Shown here: one piece after another, positions 17,319 to 25,430 of the stretch
Layout of the letters: every line of letters starts with the position of its first letter
Numbering within the stretch: the first letter of the stretch is position 1
From: Maribacter zhoushanensis
Lineage (GTDB): Bacteria; Bacteroidota; Bacteroidia; Flavobacteriales; Flavobacteriaceae
NCBI RefSeq assembly: GCF_029350975.1
Contig: NZ_JARKMR010000002.1
Span: forward strand, 186,001 to 250,000
Direction: 5' to 3'
Length of the DNA stretch: 64,000 bases
The notes under the pieces: generated by a model
Seen by the model: the letters and a program-made list of their open reading frames with translations, nothing else
Told to the model about the DNA's origin: nothing
Databases searched by the model: none
Made by a program: the position numbers and the translations under genes

Positions 17319-18125
17319 ATGGGATATAACTTATTAAAAGGTAAAAGGGGAATTATTTTTGGAGCATTAGACGAGAATTCTATTGCGTGGAAAACAGCAC
17401 AAACGGTACACGCTGAAGGTGGTACTTTTGTATTGACAAACGCCCCAATTGCCATGAGAATGGGTCAAATAGATCAATTGGCAAAAGAAACCGGTTCAGA
17501 AATTATACCTGCAGACGCAACTAGTGTTGAAGACTTGGATAATTTAGTAGCAAAGGCAGTTGAAATTTTAGGAGGAAAAATTGATTTTGTATTGCATTCT
17601 ATCGGTATGTCGGTAAATGTGCGTAAGGGTCGTGCTTATACAGATGAGAAATACGATTTCACAGCAAAAGGATGGGATGTTTCTGCACTTTCTTTTCATA
17701 AAGTATTACAATCACTTTACAAAGCAGATGCAATGAACGAGTGGGGTAGTGTAGTTGCTTTGACTTATATGGCGGCACAAAGAACTTTCCCTGATTACAA
17801 TGATATGGCAGACAATAAAGCATATTTAGAGTCCGTTGCCCGTAGCTTTGGTTATTTCTTTGGTAAAGAGAAAAATGTACGTGTAAATACTATTTCTCAG
17901 TCACCAACGGCAACAACTGCAGGACAAGGGGTAAAAGGTTTTGATGGTTTTATCAGCTATGCAGAAAAAATGTCTCCTTTAGGTAATGCTTCAGCTCAAG
18001 ATTGTGCTGATTATACCATAACATTATTCTCTGACCTTACAAGGAAGGTAACCATGCAGAACTTGTTTCATGACGGTGGTTTCTCTAATACAGGAGTTAG
18101 TCAAGAAGTTATAGAGAAGTTTTAA
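17319..18125 (+). CDS. fabI: Enoyl-[acyl-carrier-protein] reductase (NADH), FabI
   Basis: Short-chain dehydrogenase-fold enzyme of 268 residues that reduces trans-2-enoyl-ACP, the last step of each fatty acid elongation cycle. The FabI-type dinucleotide loop is KRGIIFGALDENSIAWKTA; the catalytic Tyr-(x6)-Lys is YNDMADNK near residue 160; HSIGM lies before it and SQSPTATTAGQGV corresponds to the flexible substrate loop. FabI is the target of triclosan and isoniazid-like drugs. It has its own promoter box. Confidence 0.95.
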   Translation: MGYNLLKGKRGIIFGALDENSIAWKTAQTVHAEGGTFVLTNAPIAMRMGQIDQLAKETGSEIIPADATSVEDLDNLVAKAVEILGGKIDFVLHSIGMSVNVRKGRAYTDEKYDFTAKGWDVSALSFHKVLQSLYKADAMNEWGSVVALTYMAAQRTFPDYNDMADNKAYLESVARSFGYFFGKEKNVRVNTISQSPTATTAGQGVKGFDGFISYAEKMSPLGNASAQDCADYTITLFSDLTRKVTMQNLFHDGGFSNTGVSQEVIEKF

Positions 18126-18166
18126 TCAAGATTTTAATATTCCAATTTCATTGGAGCCTATTCATT

Positions 18167-18173
18167 AAAGGAG
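18167..18173 (+). promoter_or_regulatory. Shine-Dalgarno sequence of the glycosyltransferase gene
   Basis: AAAGGAG stands 7 bp before the ATG at 18181. Clear Shine-Dalgarno sequences are rare among the other genes of this window, so this gene may be translated with unusual efficiency. Confidence 0.5.
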
Positions 18174-18180
18174 CGTAAAA

Positions 18181-19188
18181 ATGGACTTGTCGTTTTCTTT
18201 TATCATTCCCGTATACAATAGACCCAACGAAATAAAGGAGCTGTTGAATAGTCTGCGTTTACAGACTTATGACAAAACTTTTGAGGTTGTAATCGTCGAA
18301 GATGGTTCTGCAATTTCATCTGAAGAAGTTATAAGTGACTATGTAGATACTTTGGCAATTTCTTATTACAAGAAGCCTAATTCTGGTCCTGGTGATTCCC
18401 GTAATTACGGAATGGCCAGGGCAAAAGGCAATTACTTTATCGTGTTAGACTCTGATTGTATTTTGCCACCGCAGTACCTTGTGGCTGCAGAGAAGAGTTT
18501 GCAAGAAGATTATGTGCATTGTTATGGCGGTCCAGATGCGGCGCATGAATCTTTTTCTACGGTCCAAAAAGCAATAAATTATGCTATGACCTCTTTTTTG
18601 ACCACTGGAGGAATTCGTGGTGGTAAGAAGGCGGTAGATAAATTTCAGCCTAGAAGCTTTAATATGGGTATATCTAAAGAAGCTTTTGAAAATGTAGGCG
18701 GATACGGAAATATTCACCCAGGTGAAGATCCAGATCTAACGATACGCATTTGGAATAGTGGATATAAGACTAAATTGATATCAGAAGCATTTGTATATCA
18801 TAAAAGGCGAATAGATTGGAACAAATTTTATATTCAGGTAAATAAATTCGGTATGGTTCGCCCAATATTGAATAAATGGCATCCTGAAACTAAAAAGATT
18901 ACCTATTGGTTTCCTACTGTATTTTGTTTAGGATTAATAATTTCAATTATATTGGCGGCATTAGGTTTTGCAGTACCGTTGTATTTGTATGCTTTATATT
19001 TTTCAGTATTGTTTGTGGACGCGATTGTTAAAACTCGCAATTTGAAAGTGGCATTATTATCTTTAGTTGCAACAGCGATACAATTTTTTGGATATGGATA
19101 TGGATTTTTAAAATCTACCTTGTATATTAATTCCTCAAGTAAAAAACCAGAGGAAATATTTCCTAAATTATTTTTTAGAGTGAGTTAA
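18181..19188 (+). CDS. Family 2 glycosyltransferase, membrane-bound
   Basis: A 335-residue GT-A fold glycosyltransferase. The N-terminal domain starts with FSFIIPVYNRPNEIKELLNSL and has the ED of VVIVEDGS, the nucleotide-sugar DxD motif in VLDSDCILPP and a GEDPDLTIRIW acceptor-side motif. The last about 90 residues contain two or three hydrophobic segments that would hold it in the inner membrane. The sugar and acceptor are unknown; lipid, polysaccharide or protein glycosylation are all possible. It overlaps the next gene by one base (TAATG). Confidence 0.9.
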   Translation: MDLSFSFIIPVYNRPNEIKELLNSLRLQTYDKTFEVVIVEDGSAISSEEVISDYVDTLAISYYKKPNSGPGDSRNYGMARAKGNYFIVLDSDCILPPQYLVAAEKSLQEDYVHCYGGPDAAHESFSTVQKAINYAMTSFLTTGGIRGGKKAVDKFQPRSFNMGISKEAFENVGGYGNIHPGEDPDLTIRIWNSGYKTKLISEAFVYHKRRIDWNKFYIQVNKFGMVRPILNKWHPETKKITYWFPTVFCLGLIISIILAALGFAVPLYLYALYFSVLFVDAIVKTRNLKVALLSLVATAIQFFGYGYGFLKSTLYINSSSKKPEEIFPKLFFRVS

Positions 19189-20153
19189 TGGAACGTTTAA
19201 TAGAGTGGATAAAAACAGGACTAAAGAAAAGAAAGGTAAAAGTCTTTCTTGTGTTCTTGTTGTGTGCTTCTCTAGCGTGGTTAATTAATAAATTATCGCT
19301 TACGTATACGAGCAACACTACTTTTCAAATAGAGTATATTAATATACCAGAAGAGTTTTTATTGGCAAATACGCCAAAAGATGAAATTCAAGTAAGACTT
19401 CAAGCAGCGGGATTTCAGTTTTTAGGTTATGAATTAAAACCAAAGCATATTCAGTTAGATGTAAGTAAGGTTATCCATAAGGATGATACCTATTATTTAA
19501 CAGAAGATCAAATTAAAATTCAATTAGAATCTCAGCTCAATAATTACAGTACGTTGATGGATTTTGAAAGCGATGCTATATATTTTGATTTTACATCGTT
19601 AGACGTAAAAAAAGTTCCAGTGAAAGCTTTGCTGGATATCACCTTTGCTTCAAACTATATTCTTGAGGGTGAGATTGAAATTGAGCCAGATTCAATTCAA
19701 ATTTCAGGACCTAAGAGTCAAATTGATTCCATTAAGCAAATAAGAACAACATTATTTAAGTCTGATTATATAAATACTTCATTCTCAAATGAAATTGATT
19801 TACAGTTGCCAAAACAATTGAAAGGGACAACATTTGCCAATAAAACAGTAATGATTTCAGGTAAAGTGGTTAAGTTTTCTGAGCAGGTGATACAAGTTCC
19901 TGTAGATGTAATTAATCTGCCAGAAAATATAAAGGTTCGTACTTTTCCAGAAATTGTTGAAGTCCGTTGTCAAGGTACTTTAGAGCATTTGAAAGAATTA
20001 GAAGCAGAAGATTTTTCGGTAGAGGCAGATTATTCTAAAGTCACAAAAGAAACAGATAATAGATTATCGGTGAAATTGGTAAAATACCCAAGAACTTTAA
20101 ACAATGCCGTAATCAGTACAAATGAAGTTGAATTTATACTACGTAGAGAATGA
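19188..20153 (+). CDS. YbbR-like domain protein
   Basis: A 321-residue protein with one N-terminal membrane segment (KVFLVFLLCASLAWLINKL, residues about 18-36) followed by a periplasmic region of repeated YbbR-like beta domains (for example VPVKALLDITFASNYIL and IQVPVDVINLPENIKVRTFP). In Firmicutes the YbbR protein CdaR regulates the c-di-AMP cyclase CdaA; no cyclase gene is adjacent here. It overlaps the gene before by 1 bp and coaE by 4 bp, so the three are translationally linked. Confidence 0.85.
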   Translation: MERLIEWIKTGLKKRKVKVFLVFLLCASLAWLINKLSLTYTSNTTFQIEYINIPEEFLLANTPKDEIQVRLQAAGFQFLGYELKPKHIQLDVSKVIHKDDTYYLTEDQIKIQLESQLNNYSTLMDFESDAIYFDFTSLDVKKVPVKALLDITFASNYILEGEIEIEPDSIQISGPKSQIDSIKQIRTTLFKSDYINTSFSNEIDLQLPKQLKGTTFANKTVMISGKVVKFSEQVIQVPVDVINLPENIKVRTFPEIVEVRCQGTLEHLKELEAEDFSVEADYSKVTKETDNRLSVKLVKYPRTLNNAVISTNEVEFILRRE

Positions 20154-20734
20154 TAGTAATTGGTTTAACAGGTGGTATTGGTAGTGGTAAGTCTACAGTA
20201 GCAGGTATGTTTAATGAGTTAGGCGTTCCGGTTTATGATTCTGATCAACGCGCAAAGTATCTAATGAATAATTCAGAACTAATTCATAAGCAACTGGTTG
20301 AGCTTTTGGGAGAAGAAGCTTATGTAGATGGTAGGTTGAATAGATCATTCATTGCTAGTAAGGTCTTTAAAGACAAAGAATTACTTCAAAAATTGAACGG
20401 TATTGTTCATCCGGTAGTAAGGCAAGACTTTGTTGACTGGACAAAAGAACAAGACTCACCTTACGTAATTCAAGAAACGGCCCTTTTGTTTGAAAATAGG
20501 GCGCAAGAATTGTATGATAAGGTTATTTTGGTAACAGCACCTAAAGAAGTACGTATAGCCAGAGTTTTGCATAGAGATGAAAGTACAAGGGAACAAGTTG
20601 AAGCCCGCATGAGCAATCAACTTGATGACGAAACTAAATTGAAACTGACCAATATTGTAATTGAAAATATAGACTTAGATAGAACCAGGGAAAAAGTTCT
20701 TAAAGTTCATGCATCTATCCTTGCTGACTGCTAG
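20150..20734 (+). CDS. coaE: Dephospho-CoA kinase
   Basis: Cytoplasmic P-loop kinase of 194 residues that phosphorylates dephospho-CoA in the last step of CoA synthesis. Walker A is GLTGGIGSGKST at the N-terminus, followed by VPVYDSDQRAK, the conserved HPVVR motif near residue 88 and the LLFENRAQELYD lid region. The start overlaps the YbbR gene stop (ATGA). The earlier pathway enzyme CoaBC is also in this window. Confidence 0.95.
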   Translation: MIVIGLTGGIGSGKSTVAGMFNELGVPVYDSDQRAKYLMNNSELIHKQLVELLGEEAYVDGRLNRSFIASKVFKDKELLQKLNGIVHPVVRQDFVDWTKEQDSPYVIQETALLFENRAQELYDKVILVTAPKEVRIARVLHRDESTREQVEARMSNQLDDETKLKLTNIVIENIDLDRTREKVLKVHASILADC

Positions 20735-20817
20735 TTATTTAGCAATTTTAACATTTTTGTTAAGGTTAGGTTAAACGTACTAACCTCTAACTGTTAAATC
20801 TTTAATTTTAACACCCA

Positions 20818-22401
20818 ATGAACAAAAAGTTATTTGTGCTCTTAGTGGTTTTAATGAGCCTTTCACTTATTGGTCTGATTTTCGTTCAAAGTTTCTGGAT
20901 CAGTAAATCCATAGATAGCGGAGAAGAACAATTCTCTAGCAGTGTTTCAGAAGCATTAAACAGTGTCACCAATAAAATTACCGAAAGAGAATCTAAAAAC
21001 TACTTTGATAGGTATTTACATGCAAAGGATAGTATTGGAGGAGAGCTCAAAGGTGCTCAGCTCACTAATTTTTTCTTTATTGATAGGGATATCAATTCTA
21101 ATGAAATATTACTGTATGAACACGGTATATTAGAAGAAGATTATGGTATTTCGTCTACGTTCTTTGATAGTAGTGATGGTGCGGATACCACTATCATTAA
21201 AAATTTTACCAGTAAACGAACAACCTCAATTTTTAGAAAAGATTTTGATCTAGAAACTAATACGCCTCGTTTTAATCCTATTCAAAGGATTGAAAAGATT
21301 GGAGGTCTTAACAAAATGGAAAAGGCTGCCATGGAAGAAATGTTTATGGTTCATGCCAAGCGTGTACCTATACATAAGCGTGTTTCCAAGCAAGAAATAG
21401 AATTACTTTTAAAAAGAGAGTTAGAGAATAGAGGTGTTGATATTGCATTTGAATATGGGGTATATAGTAATGGCCTGCCGACCAAGGTAAAATCCTCTAA
21501 ATTCAAGTATGCTGAATCAAATATTTACAAATCTCCAATGTTTGTAGACTTTGAGGGAGTTTCAAATTTCGATTTATTAATTTCCTTTCCGAAGAAAAAA
21601 CGATTCTTGGTACAGTCCATTTTAGGTCTGGCACTGTTGTCGTTATTGTTTACCATTATTATAGTGGTAGCCTATGCGGGTGCAATTTATCAGTTGATAC
21701 GACAAAAGCAGATATCTGAAATAAAAACAGATTTCATTAATAATATGACACATGAGTTCAAAACTCCCATTGCGACTATTAATCTTGCTGTTGAAGCGAT
21801 TAGAAACCCGAAGATAATAACAGATCAAGAAAAGGTTTTACGGTATTTACAGATGATTAGAGATGAGAATAAAAGAATGCATGCTCAAGTAGAGAATGTA
21901 TTAAGAATTTCTAAACTTGAAAAAAATCAGCTTGATATTAGTAAGGATAGGGTTAATGTTCACGACATTATAGAAGATGCTATTACTCACGTACAATTAA
22001 TAGTAGATGATAGGGGAGGATATATACATACACATTTAGATGCTGAAAGATGTGAGGTATTGGCAAATGAAATGCATTTTACCAATGTAGTTGTAAATAT
22101 GTTGGATAATGCAATTAAGTATTCTGAAGAGGCACCCAAAATTGATGTGTTTACAGAAAGAGCTAAGAATTATATCATTATAAAAGTAAGAGATCAAGGT
22201 GCTGGTATGAGTAAGGCTGTGGTCAAGAAAGTATTTGAAAAATTCTATCGAGAACACACAGGAGATTTGCACAACGTTAAAGGGCATGGATTAGGATTGT
22301 CATACGTTAAAAAAATAGTAGAAGACCACCAAGGCGAAGTATATGCCGAAAGTGAAAAAGGAAAAGGAAGTACATTTTACATAAAACTGCCATTAATATA
22401 A
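20818..22401 (+). CDS. Sensor histidine kinase (RprX-like)
   Basis: Inner-membrane sensor kinase of 527 residues. A first membrane helix spans about residues 4-25 and a second about 265-290, enclosing a periplasmic sensor of some 240 residues. HisKA follows with the phospho-acceptor His in FINNMTHEFKTPIATINLAV, then the ATPase domain: N box NMLDNAIKYS, G1 DQGAGMS, F box FEKFYR, G2 GHGLGLSYVKKIV. The organisation resembles RprX of Bacteroides. It is 6 bp upstream of its response regulator gene, which fixes the pair. Confidence 0.92.
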   Translation: MNKKLFVLLVVLMSLSLIGLIFVQSFWISKSIDSGEEQFSSSVSEALNSVTNKITERESKNYFDRYLHAKDSIGGELKGAQLTNFFFIDRDINSNEILLYEHGILEEDYGISSTFFDSSDGADTTIIKNFTSKRTTSIFRKDFDLETNTPRFNPIQRIEKIGGLNKMEKAAMEEMFMVHAKRVPIHKRVSKQEIELLLKRELENRGVDIAFEYGVYSNGLPTKVKSSKFKYAESNIYKSPMFVDFEGVSNFDLLISFPKKKRFLVQSILGLALLSLLFTIIIVVAYAGAIYQLIRQKQISEIKTDFINNMTHEFKTPIATINLAVEAIRNPKIITDQEKVLRYLQMIRDENKRMHAQVENVLRISKLEKNQLDISKDRVNVHDIIEDAITHVQLIVDDRGGYIHTHLDAERCEVLANEMHFTNVVVNMLDNAIKYSEEAPKIDVFTERAKNYIIIKVRDQGAGMSKAVVKKVFEKFYREHTGDLHNVKGHGLGLSYVKKIVEDHQGEVYAESEKGKGSTFYIKLPLI

Positions 22402-22407
22402 AAATAT

Positions 22408-23121
22408 ATGGAAACAATAAACAAGAAAATACTTTTAGTAGAGGATGACCCAAATTTTGGGATTGTATTGAAGGATTATTTGTCAATGAATGACTTTGAC
22501 GTCACTTTGGCAAAGAATGGAATGGAAGGTTTTGAGAAGTTCAAGAAGGATAATTATGACATTTGCATTTTAGATGTTATGATGCCTTACAAGGACGGCT
22601 TCACGTTAGCGAAAGAAATACGTGAAAAGAATGAGAATGTTCCCATAGTATTTTTGACGGCAAAAACAATGAAGGAAGATGTTCTTAAAGGATATAAAGC
22701 TGGTGCAGATGATTATTTGAACAAGCCTTTTGATTCTGAAGTTTTACTTATGAAATTAAAAGCAATTCTTCAAAGAAAAGCATCTAACGGATTGGCGGAT
22801 AGTAAGAAATTTGAATTTACAATTGGTGGTTTTCACTTGAATTCTAAATTAAGATTCTTGAAATATAAAGAAGAGGAATCAATTAAACTTTCTCCAAAAG
22901 AGAATGAGTTATTGCGTCTATTGGCTTTACATGAAAATGATTTGATGCCAAGAGAACTAGCGTTGACGAAGATATGGAGAGATGATAACTACTTTACATC
23001 TCGTAGTATGGATGTTTACATTGCTAAATTACGTAAGTATCTTAAAGTTGATGATACCGTTGAAATTTTGAACATACATGGTGAAGGTTTCCGTTTAGTT
23101 GTAAAGACTGAAGGAGAATAA
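22408..23121 (+). CDS. OmpR-family response regulator (RprY-like)
   Basis: Response regulator of 237 residues. The receiver domain has the acidic pair in LLVEDD, phospho-acceptor Asp in CILDVMMPYKDG (near residue 55), Thr in FLTAKT and Lys in LNKPFD. The C-terminal winged helix (about 135-235) has PKENELLRLLALHEND and the VYIAKLRKYLKVDD recognition segment. It is driven by the adjacent kinase, and its transcript ends at a strong hairpin terminator just downstream. Confidence 0.94.
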   Translation: METINKKILLVEDDPNFGIVLKDYLSMNDFDVTLAKNGMEGFEKFKKDNYDICILDVMMPYKDGFTLAKEIREKNENVPIVFLTAKTMKEDVLKGYKAGADDYLNKPFDSEVLLMKLKAILQRKASNGLADSKKFEFTIGGFHLNSKLRFLKYKEEESIKLSPKENELLRLLALHENDLMPRELALTKIWRDDNYFTSRSMDVYIAKLRKYLKVDDTVEILNIHGEGFRLVVKTEGE

Positions 23122-23141
23122 TTTTCCTAAGAACTATATAT

Positions 23142-23171
23142 AAAAAAGCATCCTACCGGGATGCTTTTTTT
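23142..23171. terminator. Bidirectional intrinsic terminator
   Basis: The arms aaaaaagcatcc (23142-23153) and ggatgctttttt (23159-23170) are exact reverse complements with a taccg loop. The A/T tails give a T-run on both strands. It separates the convergent response-regulator and gluconokinase genes and serves both. Confidence 0.9.
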
Positions 23172-23174
23172 GCT

Positions 23175-23663
23175 TTATAATTTTCCGATAATATCCTTTA
23201 CAATATTATCAGGAGTTTGGTCTATAGAAACTGTTAGCGCATCTTTTGGAGTTTCAAGATCATCAAATTGAGATTGCAATAAACCCTTAGGCATATAATG
23301 ATTTTCTCGTTTGTTAAGTCGAGATTCAATAAGTTCAAAACTGCCTTCTAAATAAACAAATTGATGTTTATCTTCTAAATTTTTACCTAGTATGGTTCTA
23401 TATTTTTCTTTTAAGGACGAGCAAACAATTACAGCTCCGGTAGCTAAATTTTCTATACCTACCTCATTAAGCTTTTCTAACCAGCCTTGGCGGTCATCAT
23501 CGTTTAATGGGTGACCTTCCCTCATTTTCTTGACATTCGCTTCTGGATGAAAACTGTCTCCATCAAAAAAAGGAAATTGTAATTTCTCTGCTAACAGTTG
23601 ACCAATGGTAGATTTACCACTTCCGGAAACACCCATTAAGTATAAGATTTGTTTTTTAACCAT
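23175..23663 (-). CDS. gntK: Gluconokinase
   Basis: P-loop kinase of 162 residues that makes 6-phosphogluconate from gluconate. Walker A is GVSGSGKST; the FFDGDSFHPEANVKKMREGHPLND... block, with the conserved Asp-Gly-Asp, His and Lys-Met residues, is diagnostic of the GntK/thermoresistant gluconokinase family, as is MPKGLLQSQFDDLE. Its start overlaps the miaA stop by 8 bp, so it belongs to the same minus-strand operon. No gluconate transporter is nearby. Confidence 0.9.
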   Translation of the reverse strand: MVKKQILYLMGVSGSGKSTIGQLLAEKLQFPFFDGDSFHPEANVKKMREGHPLNDDDRQGWLEKLNEVGIENLATGAVIVCSSLKEKYRTILGKNLEDKHQFVYLEGSFELIESRLNKRENHYMPKGLLQSQFDDLETPKDALTVSIDQTPDNIVKDIIGKL

Positions 23664-24576
23664 GTTTTAAATTTACAATTTCATTATCAATTTCTGGTAA
23701 AAGGGTCTTAGGGTTATAATCATATTCAACCCATTTGGTATCCTTATTTCTTAAAAACCAGGTGAGTTGTCTTTTGGCAAATCTTCGTGTATTTTTCTTA
23801 ATTTCAGATACGGCAAAATCCAAAGTCCATTCGCCATCAAAATACTTAAAAAGCTCTTTGTAGCCAACTGTTTGTAAAGCATTATAGTCTTTGTACTCAA
23901 TCAAGTTTTTGGCTTCGTCTAAGAGTCCTGCTTTGACCATAAGATCTACACGTTGGTTAATGCGTTCATAGATTAATGGACGTTCAGCTTTCAGTCCAAC
24001 AGAAAGAACTTTAAATTCTCTTTTTGCTTTTGGTTTGTTTAAAAACGATGAATAGGGTGTACCGCTACCAATGGTAACCTCTAATGCTCTGATTACTCTC
24101 TGAGGATTAAAGATATCCACCTTTTCAAAATATGTAGGGTCCAATTGTTTTAATTTATTTTGTAAAACTTCCATGCCTTTATCTGCTAGTTCGGCGTTTA
24201 AATCTTCACGAATAGATGGGTCAACAGTTGGGAAATTATTAAGTCCGTCCGTAACGGCATTAACATAAAGACCGCTGCCACCAACCATAATTACAATATC
24301 ATGAACTTTGAATAGCTCTGATAATTTATGAATGGCTTCTCTTTCAAAATCACCTACGGTATATTCTTCCGTAATACTTTTATGCTGTATAAAATGGTGT
24401 TTTGCTTGCGATAGCTCTTCTAAACTGGGTACTGCGGTACCAATATTCATTTCTTTAAAAAACTGCCTTGAATCGGCTGAAATGATCTCGGTATTATAAT
24501 GTTGAGCTAAAATTATTGCCAATTTGGTCTTGCCAATGGCAGTTGGCCCAACTACGGATATAAGAGTTTTATTCAT
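23656..24576 (-). CDS. miaA: tRNA dimethylallyltransferase
   Basis: Enzyme of 306 residues that puts a dimethylallyl group on A37 of tRNAs reading UNN codons. The P-loop is VVGPTAIGKTKLA, followed by ISADSRQFFKEMNIGTA (catalytic Asp, substrate contacts), GGSGLYVNAVTDGL and FNPQRVIRALEV, and at the C-terminus TRRFAKRQLTWFLRN for tRNA binding. It overlaps both neighbours by 8 bp, so miaA, gntK and the ion channel gene are one operon. Confidence 0.95.
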   Translation of the reverse strand: MNKTLISVVGPTAIGKTKLAIILAQHYNTEIISADSRQFFKEMNIGTAVPSLEELSQAKHHFIQHKSITEEYTVGDFEREAIHKLSELFKVHDIVIMVGGSGLYVNAVTDGLNNFPTVDPSIREDLNAELADKGMEVLQNKLKQLDPTYFEKVDIFNPQRVIRALEVTIGSGTPYSSFLNKPKAKREFKVLSVGLKAERPLIYERINQRVDLMVKAGLLDEAKNLIEYKDYNALQTVGYKELFKYFDGEWTLDFAVSEIKKNTRRFAKRQLTWFLRNKDTKWVEYDYNPKTLLPEIDNEIVNLKHG

Positions 24577-25429
24577 TTAATATAGATCCACAGTTATAAC
24601 AATGGGTAGCATCATCTCTATGACCTTCTTTGCTGCAAGTAGGGCAGCATTGCGTATTAACATGAACGTAACTGCCAGATTCTTTTAGATTTGAGGCATT
24701 GTCCCTGTTTTGTTTTGAAAATTCAGCGGTAACCATACCTGTTGGTACGGCAATGATACCATAACCTAATAGCATAATAATTGTAGCAATGGCTTGACCT
24801 TGTGGTGTTATAGGAGCAATATCACCGTAACCAACCGTAGTAAGTGTAACAATAGTCCAGTATATGCTTGTAGGTATGCTTGTAAATCCTGCTTCGTCAC
24901 CTTCTACTAAATACATAAGTGTTCCCATCATTACAGAGGCAATGAGTACGGCAAATAAGAATACCGTAATTTTTGCCCTACTAGCTTTTAAGGCTCTTTT
25001 TAATTGAGATGCTTCACCAAGAAAACGTGCTAATTTTAAAATACGGAAAACACGTAATAATCTAAATGCGCGGACGGCTAATAGTACTTGTGAACCTGCA
25101 AAAATATAGGAGATATATAATGGAATAGTTGATAAAAAATCTATGATACCATAAAAACTGAAAATATAGGCACTTGGTTTTCTTATGGATATAATTCGTG
25201 CTATATATTCAATGGTAAAGAAAATAGTAACAATCCATTCAAGTACAAATAGAATTTCATGATATTCTGCGTCAATAGCTTTAACGCTTTCTAGCATGAT
25301 AAGAATAACACTGAAAATGATTATTATGAAGAGAATAATATCAAACAATTTACCCATAGGGGTATCTGCTTCATAAATTATTTCATGAATTTTATGCTTC
25401 CAAGGTGATAGTTTTTCGTCTTCCTTCAA
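24569..25429 (-). CDS. Voltage-gated-type K+ channel with C-terminal zinc ribbon
   Basis: Inner-membrane ion channel of 286 residues with six helices. S4 (about 115-135) has regularly spaced positive charges, Arg120, 123, 126, 129 and Lys132, as in voltage sensors. The pore has the K+ filter TVGYGD at 198-203. After S6 a short linker leads to a compact zinc ribbon with Cys262-x2-Cys265 and Cys277-x2-Cys280 (CPTC and CYNC). The frame opens on TTG; the next Met (residue 25) would cut into the conserved N-terminal helix. It overlaps miaA by 8 bp and follows the exonuclease fusion by 1 bp. Confidence 0.9.
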   Translation of the reverse strand: MKEDEKLSPWKHKIHEIIYEADTPMGKLFDIILFIIIIFSVILIMLESVKAIDAEYHEILFVLEWIVTIFFTIEYIARIISIRKPSAYIFSFYGIIDFLSTIPLYISYIFAGSQVLLAVRAFRLLRVFRILKLARFLGEASQLKRALKASRAKITVFLFAVLIASVMMGTLMYLVEGDEAGFTSIPTSIYWTIVTLTTVGYGDIAPITPQGQAIATIIMLLGYGIIAVPTGMVTAEFSKQNRDNASNLKESGSYVHVNTQCCPTCSKEGHRDDATHCYNCGSILNE

Positions 25430-25430
25430 A

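Noticed and set aside
20764-20785. Six-base inverted repeat ggttag/ctaacc before the histidine kinase gene
   Set aside because: Arms are short and low in complexity for an AT-rich spacer; without a second copy it is not evidence of an operator.
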